Part shown: piece after piece, positions 56,348 to 64,000 of the stretch
Layout of the letters: each line of letters begins with the position of its first letter
How positions within the stretch are numbered: position 1 is the stretch's first letter
NCBI RefSeq assembly: GCF_050908995.1
Contig: NC_135123.1
Span: 3,782,001 to 3,846,000 of the forward strand
Direction: 5' to 3'
DNA length: 64,000 nucleotides
Origin: Andrena cerasifolii
Lineage: Eukaryota > Arthropoda > Insecta > Hymenoptera > Andrenidae
Program-made: the position numbers and the translations under genes
The notes under the pieces: model-generated
Told to the model about the DNA's origin: nothing
What the model saw: only the letters and a program-made list of their open reading frames with translations
Databases searched by the model: none

Positions 56348-59300
56348 ATGGATGCGCGAAAATGGCAACAACATTTATCTTTATTGCGAGAACAGTATGT
56401 TAATTTATATAATGCGAATACAGAACTTCAACGTGAACATGCTATTGCTATTGCAGATAAACAAGAATCTGGATTTATCAAAAGACTCTTGATAATTATA
56501 GCATCATTATATGGTCAACATCGCTATAGGTTTGTTCTGAAATCATAAGTTTACGTATAGATATGATTAATAAATTGTGTATTTTATAGCGATGTAACTA
56601 TTAAATTAATGGATCAAGAAATGCCTGCACATAAATTTGTACTGTCTGCTAGAACAGATTTTTTTAGTGACTCAATACTCTCTGAAATAACTACTTTGGG
56701 TAAGAATTTAAAGAAGAAATAAGAATATACAATGCGTATCACAGTGGTTCCCAACCGGTGGGTCGCAAAGTGTTATCTCGGGGGTCGTCACAGTTTTTTG
56801 TTTTTTTTCTAAATATCAAGCTAGAATTATATTCTGATATACTTATTTTTACTGTTTTCTTCACCTTAAGGGGTTACACTTAGTCAGGCGGCCGAAAAGA
56901 GGCGAATATTTATGAATTTTGTTTTTAAGAAACATAAGCGTATATTTTTACAAAACTTTTCGCGCTTAAAAGAGCAACATTTAAAGAACATTTGGTAATT
57001 TTTTCGTAGAGAAATATTTACGTTTATAATAAAGTAACAACCGACATCCAAGAAGCATTTTTAAAAATTTGGTTTTGCTAAAATCAAAAAACCAAAAAAA
57101 AGGATTTCGTTAGTATATTAATGTATCCTCAGGTTGACGGAGAGAATTTTCCGAAATATTAATTTAAAACAAATTGGCGGCTATTTAAAGTTGAAATCCT
57201 GATTTTTTCGCGTGATTTTTGCAGGAAAAAATCAGGTTTTCAACTTTAAATAGCCGCCGTTTTGTTGAAAATTAATATTTCGGAAAATTCTCTCCGTCAA
57301 CCTGAGGATACATTAATATACTAACGAAATCTTTTTTATTTTTTGATATTAGATAATCTGGTTCCGAATGGCAATGCTCACCGCAAAACCAAATTTTTAA
57401 AAATGCTTCTTGGATGTCGGTTGTTATTTTATTATAAACTTAAGTATTTTTCTACGATAAAATTACGAAATGTTCTTTAAATGTTGCTCTTTTACGCGCA
57501 AAAAGTTTTGAAAAAATATACGCTTCCGCTTTTTCAAAAGAAATTCTCAAACATTCGCCTCTTTTCGGCCATCTGACTAAGTATAACCCCTTAATAAATT
57601 TACCTTACCATATATGGGGGGAGGGGGGTCGCAGGTTATTGGAATATTATAAAAGGGGCTTGCGACTCAAAAACGATTGGGAAATACTGGTATATCATAA
57701 ATAGACTACGGATGTTTATGCATGTATAATATGTCGTAATATGCAATATATATGCAACACTTATGCAACATATATGCAACATATATGCAAAATACAAAGT
57801 GAGTCATCCAAAGTTGAAACCTGAAATATTTCTTGGAAATTGCTAATTGTAGCTAAAAATGTTTCACACAGAAGTATCTATAGTACATTCATCACTTTAT
57901 TATTTTATTTAGGTAGGGTACATGTGCCTTATTGCGGCCCCTACCCAGTAGTCAGCCTTTTCGGAAATAAATTGCTTAGAAATAAGAAATTCGGAATAAA
58001 ATCTTATATATTTAAACGAAACAATGATCAATGTACTCTTTCCTTCGAATGTGGGAACTTTCATGCCTTAAGCGGTAAAAATATGAACTGCAGAAAGCTT
58101 TTGTGTTGGCGATTGGATGGTTGACGACTAGTGAGTCAATTTGAATTAATTTAATACCATAGGCGGCACTTGGAAATAGTGTATACCAACACTAATACGA
58201 AGTTTTTTATGTTCAAATTTTGAATACGCGATTAATAAAATTCGAATGAACTTTCCGTGAAATTATAATTGCATTTAAACTTAGCATTATGCAAAACATA
58301 TGCAATATGCAAAATAAAAAGTATAATTTTGGATTTCTCTAATGACAAAACAAATTTCTGTCCAGGTCCCATTACTTTATTTTTTGCCTATAAAAATATG
58401 CATTTGCCTGAACATCCGCAGTCTAATCATAAATACATCAACCCCCAAGAGTTTGAATATTCTGAAATTTTTGTACGGCTGTACTAAAATTTTGTTTCAT
58501 TTTATACATTTGAAACTATGAAAATAAATTTTCTATAACATCATGATAATTTAACATTTACGGTAAATTTGGCCACAGAAATACTGATTTTTACATGTTT
58601 CATAAGTATTTATTTCTTTCACTTGGCGTTATAAGTAGCTAGTGCTGTTGTTTGCAGTAGGGTCATTCCACGCGAAGTCGGAAAATTTTCGGAGTAACAT
58701 TTCGGATTTTGGTGCAACTTGGATATGTTGTAGTCTTTAGGGATATATAAACATATCTCGAAGGATTTTTCAAAATGTCAAAAATTATGGATGTTACAGG
58801 TCTTTGAAATATAGTGTTTACTTTTTTTCCAAAACTTGTAACTGTTGAACTAACAAACTGATAAGAATGACCTTTTGGGTGCTTACAGTGGTGATATAAG
58901 AGTACCTAATAAAAATTATTTCACCTAATAAAAACAAATATTTAATCATTTATTTAGCAATTGTTCTTAACAAATGCAATTTTATAATTGAAGGCCCCTT
59001 TTAAAACATTTGGAAAATTAGGAAGGTATAGCCCTGTTGTCCTCTTTACGGACACGTTTTAAAAAACGTGGACACTTTAAAATTGGCCAAATGAAAATTA
59101 ATTGAATGTAACGCTATTAAATTAACTGTTTAACAATGCATTAAAAATGACAAGTTACGATCTTAAACATCCATATTTTCTTTATGCTTGAAATCCATCC
59201 ATATAAATAAAAATGTAAATGTTCGTTTGTTTAAAATCTTAAATCTCCGAAAGTTCTTCACCGATTGCTTTGAAATTTTCACACAACGTTGCATTCGAAT

Positions 59301-60621
59301 ACGCGCGTGTTTTTATATACCTACTATTATATAGATGTCACACCTGTGACAGGTAAAAACATGCTTTTTTGAAAAACAGAGCCACAGCAACGCGTGGCCG
59401 GGTACAGCTAATTAATAATAAATTGTAATAATGAATTGATGATAGTATATTTTAAACATATTTTTCTATACTACTGTGAGCGTTTTCGAGATGCATTAAA
59501 CGGTATAGGCTTAGATTGATGTAACTGTTAAATGATTAATCCTTATTGACATTATTTAAAAAAATAAGTAAAATTCTTTTCAGACTACAATTTGTTAGTG
59601 GATCAGCTATGATTTCGGATTGTTCTTCAGTGCATAGAACATATTCAATAATATTTCTAGGGTTGATTATAAATTGAATTTTTATAGCAAGTACATATTA
59701 GTTGGACAAATGTTTTCTAATACTTGCAAATTTGAAAACATGAGCATCTTTAAAGATGCAATTATTGCGACGTGGGATAGTATTTTTAAAAATACAATTA
59801 AAAACCTTATTTAAAGTATGAAAAAACGGTGTTTTTGTGGGATTTTGGACAGCAGTAATCATATTATACATTATCAAGTATGATTTATAAAATCGAACTA
59901 GTTAAAATAAAATAAATTTAGTTTAGTGTTGGTTTATTTATGGAATGTTATTATCAAGTAAATATTACGCCCGTATATGAAATTTACTCTCTTAACATTG
60001 TGTATTGATGTGAAACAAATTTTTTTTCGATTCTTTAATGAGACTGCAGAACATGAAAGCTTGGGCAGGCTGGTGTATTTATAACATACATTCTGTAATA
60101 AAAAATTGTATATCACAATTGTTCTATAAACATACTTATAGATTGGTCTCATTTGGACTCCAATGTTGGATTAGCATTATTGAAATGGATTTATACAGGG
60201 AAAGTGTCTCAAGAGAATTTAACATTAGACCTAATGAAAGGAGCATCTAATTTTCAATTATTAGAATTAGTCGAGCAATGTGAAAAATATTTAACTGGAA
60301 TAGTGGAACTCAAAGATTGCGTACAATTGTATGCAGCTGCTGAAGAGTTAGGTGCCCAAAGATTAAAAGAACATTGTAGTTCTTTGATTTCAACGCATTG
60401 GGTAAGATAGAAATGATACTTACTAGTTCCTTTAATTATAACGTGACTTTATAAAACTTTAATGGATGTAGGAAGACTTAACTGGGGAAGATTTTAAGGA
60501 AATGCCTGGTTCCTTGTTGTACAAGCTACTGCAAACGAAAAGTAAATATCCATTACATGCTGCTGTTCGATTGATGAGGGAAGATGTGGTTTTTCTATAT
60601 TTGGTGGAACATAATTCGGAG
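56348..60621 (+). CDS. ANKFY1: ANKFY1 (Rabankyrin-5) homologue, 5' part
   Basis: Four coding exons: 56348-56529, 56590-56699, 60142-60401, 60472-60621, then donor GTAAGT; 234 aa and the gene runs out of the window. The N-terminus is a short coiled coil (KWQQHLSLLREQYVNLYN). A BTB domain spans about 57-175 (PAHKFVLSARTDFFSDS; DSNVGLALLKWIYTGKV; CVQLYAAAEELGAQRLKEHC). The last exon (GSLLYKLLQTKSKYPLHAAV, REDVVFLYLVEH) starts the ankyrin series. The order and wording match Rabankyrin-5, a Rab5 effector on early endosomes and macropinosomes with BTB, ankyrin repeats and a C-terminal FYVE domain; only the N-terminal fifth is visible. The start is the ATG at 56348; the upstream in-frame TTG is not used. 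Confidence 0.9.
56866..57594. mobile_element. Palindromic TTAA MITE, copy 5
   Basis: Full-length copy of the 585-1338 family, TTAA at 56866 and 57591. Somewhat diverged (ACACTTAGTCAGG at the left end). It lies in the ANKFY1 intron between exons at 56699 and 60142, loop orientation as copy 1. Confidence 0.88.
59197..59412 (+). mobile_element. Short Helitron-like element
   Basis: Begins ATCCATATAAATAAAAATGT with GTTCGTTTGTTTAAAA and ends GCAACGCGTGGCCGGGTACA followed by GCTAA. This start and end style (terminal CTAR after a GC-rich stretch, no inverted ends) is typical of insect non-autonomous Helitrons. The exact left end is uncertain. Confidence 0.45.
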
Positions 60622-60797
60622 GTAAGTAATTTCCAATTAATATAAATTGTATGCACATGCAGTAGATATTGCTTGGAGATGTAGCAAACGTATGTACATA
60701 TGTGATTCTATAAAAATGATTATATTTTGACCGTTCTATTTTATTATTTTTCAATTTAAGACTAGTAAAATAGATCTATAATTTTTTGAAACCTGAT

Positions 60798-61522
60798 TTA
60801 AGGGGTTATACCTAGTCAGGCGGCCGAAAAGAGGCGAATATTTGTGAATTTTTTTTGAAGAAGCGGAAGCGTATATTTTTACAAAACTTTTACCGCTTAA
60901 AGGAGCAACGTTTAAAGAATATTTGATAATTTTTTCATAGAAAAATATTTACGTTTATAATAAAGTAACAACCAATATCCAAGAAGCATTTTTAAAAATT
61001 TGGTTTTGCGGTGAGCACTGCCATTTGGAACCAGATTATCTAAAATCAGAAAACCAAAAAAGATTTCGTTAGTATATTAATATATCCTCAGGTTGACGGA
61101 GAGAATTTTCCGAAATATTAATTTAAAACAAAATAGCGGCTATTTAAAGTTAAAATCCTGATTTTTTTCGCGTGATTTTTGCACGAAAAAATCAGGATTT
61201 CAACTTTAAATAGCCGCCATTTTGTTTTAAATTAATATTTCAGAAATTCCCCCCGTTAATCGGAAGATACATTAATATGCTAACGATTTTTTTTTGTTTT
61301 TTAATTTTAGCAAAACCAAATTTTTAAAAATGCTTCTTGGATGTCGGTTCTTACTTTATTATAAACGTAAATACTTTTGTACGAAAAAATTACCAAATGT
61401 TCTTTAAATGTTGCTCTTTTAAGCACAAAAAGTTCTGTAAGAATATATGCTTCCGCTTTTAAAAAAAAAAAATCACAAACATTCGCCTCTTTTCGGCCGC
61501 CTGACTAGGTATAACTCCTTAA
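60798..61522. mobile_element. Palindromic TTAA MITE, copy 6
   Basis: TTAA at 60798 and 61519, arms matching 585-1338, loop orientation as copy 1. The right arm has several small changes and a short deletion near 61300. It lies 176 bp into the ANKFY1 intron that starts at 60622. Confidence 0.88.
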
Positions 61523-61829
61523 GTGTTTTTTACTATCGTCTTGCGTCTGCGATTATTCACATTAATTATATTTCCTTCCAACTTATGGCCAAAAAATGAG
61601 TTGCAATATATCTTAAATCATTAGGTGAATATTCTAGTAAACTCAAATATCGTTTTAGCTCGTTTATTTAATCGTATAATTACTTTACTTTTTACTTAAT
61701 AACATTGTAACGATTATAATTATAAAGGCACTGATATCGTGTATAAAGACATTAATGTTAGTTATTAACTAAACGATTTAGTATCGTGTGCAAAAAATCA
61801 TGTTTTTATATTCATCTTAAAAAATCTCG

Positions 61830-62618
61830 AATTCTTGTCCTACGTACATGTCGCCACCAAATTTCAGGACATCGCTTGAACTTTACAAAAAATTATTTTA
61901 GAAAAAGAGTGAACTATATTTAAGTGTTCCTTAAGTATCCTTATTTGCATTTTTCGGAGACATGGATGTTACATTCTTTTTTTTTAAATGTACTTCTAGC
62001 AATTTCTTAATATTTTATATTACAACGAATCATGGCAAATCCAACGCCTATACATAAGTTGCAAAAAGAAACACGAATAACGTATAAAAAGTCAATGGTA
62101 GTCGAGCTTTCAGTTACAATAAATTTTCGAATTGCAATCTATCTTGTTGTAAACATAGCTCCGCTTGATAAAACAAATATACATTTGTTGCCGCTATGGT
62201 GCTTTCTCGGAGAACTTCTTTACATGCTGTGCGGATTCTTTCCTTTCTACCAACTATGTTTTGAATTAGAATCTTTTGTTTTCTTAGTGCCATATCAAGC
62301 GAAAATTGACCAGTTCCTTAATATATGTATGTTGCACAACTTCATTTGACTCTTTATATTATTTGTGTTTCTTATGTAACTTATGTATAGTCGTTGCCAT
62401 GATTCGTTCTACTATGAAATATTTAAAAAATGCTACAGTTCCGTTTCAAAAACAGAAGGTGGCATCCAGATCTCCGTAAAAAATCAAGTAAGGGTACCTT
62501 GGTTTACAGAAGTTATACACATTTAAATATAGTTGAATCTTTGTCTAAAACAATTTTTTGTAAAGTTCGAGGAACGTCCTAAAAGTTCGCGGCGACACTT
62601 ACGCGAGACACCTTGTAT
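61830..62618. repeat. Inverted-repeat element with ACAAGGTGTC-type end
   Basis: Left 61850-61920 (TGTCGCCACCAAATTTCAGG, CTTGAACTTTACAAAAAATT) pairs with right 62530-62600 (AATTTTTTGTAAAGTTCGAG, TTCGCGGCGACA), and the right end continues to GAGACACCTTGTAT. A 105-codon frame at 62032-62343 sits in the middle but has no recognisable domain. Confidence 0.6.
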
Positions 62619-62669
62619 ATTAAGAACAGAAATAAGTGCTTACAATATTAGGTACTTGGAATAAAAATG

Positions 62670-63406
62670 TTATATTGGCTTTGTAAGTAGTAATATCACT
62701 ATTAATACAAAATTATAATATACATTCATGGGTTTGATTGATTGCGATGAATTGCATAAGTGAAAACTACAAAAACAATATTCTGATGGACCTGTTGGTG
62801 CCCCCCTGTCTTCACCAATGGAGCAACCTTCTTCATAAGCCGTTTTCACTATTTCTTCTTTATTTTGCCATTTATTATCTACCTTACTATAGATAGGAAG
62901 TATGCTTTTTTGAGGAGCACAATCTCGTTTTGTAGCTACGACTACAGATGCTGTAAGAATATCCAGTGATATATCAATTAAGTACTTTTCTAAATCCACC
63001 ATTTAAGATAAAATAAAAATCTGCTTACTTTGAAACTGATGATAAATAGTTCTTTTCATACAAAACGTCGATGAGGGACAGTAGACTTGAAATCGAGCAC
63101 TTCCATCAAATTGCGAACATAGCAAATCGGTGTGTTCGTGTCCTGGTTGCGATGCAAAACATTTGAAGCACGACATACCGTCTGCGGTTATTGGTATCAT
63201 TGTATCTAGAAGAATTCAATAGTTTAATAACTTGCCGAAAGTAATTAAGAATTTTATATTAAATCTGGCATCAAATATTGGAGCACTTGTTATAAGGTGA
63301 ATGAATAAGCTTTCGTGTGATAAATCTAAAATATCTGGAATATGTACATACACAGACAAATTGCAGCAGTTAGTACAATTTCATGTGACTTTATTTGGAA
63401 TGTCAT
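62670..63406 (-). CDS. Secreted GPI-anchored Ly6/three-finger protein
   Basis: Complete, three exons on the minus strand, transcript order 63406-63352, 63205-63029, 62950-62670; phases agree; 170 aa. Residues 1-28 are a signal peptide (MTFQIKSHEIVLTAAICLYT). The mature part has ten cysteines, starting MSCFKCF and ending CFCSFHLCNSSQS; the last Cys followed by Asn is the hallmark of Ly6/uPAR domains. The C-terminal hydrophobic tail (VYYNFVLIVILLLTKPI) is a likely GPI-attachment signal. The family resembles insect Quiver/Sleepless- and Boudin-type proteins, but I cannot name the orthologue. It lies opposite to ANKFY1, after that gene's last visible exon, so it is probably nested in an intron. 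Confidence 0.82.
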
Positions 63407-64000
63407 CTCATTTATTCCTGAATTAAAACCAGACACGAGTAAAATATTTGTATCTATTTTACAAGGAGAATATGTTCCTTTAACGTTAATTGTGCCTGTT
63501 ACAGGATCACTGTTGTTGGCCCTTGCTTAAGTTTTTGTCTGTTATCACACTAAAGTTCAATTTATCATCATTGTTACATAGGCCTGAAACAACTTAATTA
63601 CATAAAAATAAGATTATTATTATTATTATTTTCAAAAAGTTTATACATTAACATTTCTGTGATTACTAACATGTAGAGCATTTCAAAATTGGTGTCGCGA
63701 CAAGGATGTTTATAAATCTGTGTTGACTGATTTCACCATAAGTTATTTGTTTCTGTGTTTTTGGTATTCAGTCATTCTCATGAGATGAGATAAAAGTAAA
63801 CTTGTAATGCTGATACAAAAGTTATAATACTGACAATATTTATAAGTACAAATGTATGCAAAAACAGTTTATAGACCGATTTGTGAAATTGAGATACAGT
63901 TAATTGCAGTCATTTTTCTTGAAAATGTAGCCTGGTATAAACAAACTTTATACAAACTTTATATTGATGTTGGATCATCAATTGTCTAGTTGTTATAATT
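63407..64000. other. Upstream of the Ly6 gene, end of window
   Basis: AT-rich, probably Ly6 5' UTR and promoter on the minus strand and ANKFY1 intron on the plus strand. The minus frame stays open upstream of the Ly6 ATG to about 63520, but its composition is not convincing as protein. An ATT microsatellite lies near 63613-63630. Confidence 0.4.

Noticed and set aside
62032..62343. 105-codon plus-strand frame with hydrophobic stretches
   Set aside because: Lies in the centre of an inverted-repeat element, no family resemblance, not an ankyrin exon and lacks suitable splice sites.
1..64000. tRNA, rRNA and snRNA genes
   Set aside because: No cloverleaf with A/B boxes or snRNA signature was recognised by eye; a tRNAscan or Rfam search would be needed to exclude them.

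Overview
The window is eukaryotic and almost certainly from an insect. Genes are split by GT-AG introns, introns are AT-rich, and much of the non-coding DNA is short non-autonomous DNA transposons and long inverted repeats. The gene set (an M12B venom-metalloproteinase/ADAMTS-like gene, HELLS, SANBR, an ANKFY1/Rabankyrin-5 homologue and a Ly6 protein) would suit a hymenopteran (ant, bee or wasp). That placement is inference; no species call is made.

Positions 1-41000, plus strand: one large gene for a secreted zinc metalloprotease of the reprolysin/ADAMTS type. The first exon or exons lie upstream of the window. Thirteen coding exon positions were rebuilt from open frames and splice sites. 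They give a pro-domain with two furin-type sites, a catalytic domain with a complete HExxHxxGxxHD site and Met-turn, a Cys-rich segment, a Ser/Thr/Asn-rich linker and a short six-cysteine C-terminus resembling a PLAC module. No thrombospondin repeat was seen. The main observation is a pair of alternative exons (9420-9472 and 21534-21589) that encode two versions of the same Cys-to-Cys loop of the catalytic domain. Their phases are such that using both, or neither, gives an early stop, so exactly one must be chosen.

Positions 41000-43578: intergenic, with three transposon-derived palindromes and a tiny ORF with a signal-peptide-like start.

Positions 43579-49305, plus strand: a complete nine-exon SANBR (KIAA1841) homologue, 840 aa, BTB domain plus Cys-rich segment. 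Positions 49659-54285, minus strand: a complete seven-exon HELLS/LSH-type SNF2 remodeller, 789 aa. The two are convergent, with about 350 bp between stop codons. Positions 56348-60621, plus strand: the 5' part of an ANKFY1 (Rabankyrin-5) homologue, head-to-head with HELLS and running off the window. Positions 62670-63406, minus strand: a complete three-exon GPI-anchored Ly6/three-finger protein, apparently nested antisense in an ANKFY1 intron.

Mobile DNA fills most long introns. A TTAA-flanked palindromic MITE occurs six times. hAT-type elements with 8-bp target duplications occur several times, one carrying a 132-bp tandem array and one nested inside a piggyBac-like element. TA-flanked foldbacks reach 1.3 kb. 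Other structures include a 32-bp GC-rich minisatellite and an inverted element built from about 30-bp direct repeats that starts at a SANBR splice donor. The genes look functionally unrelated; no operon-like logic is expected or seen.
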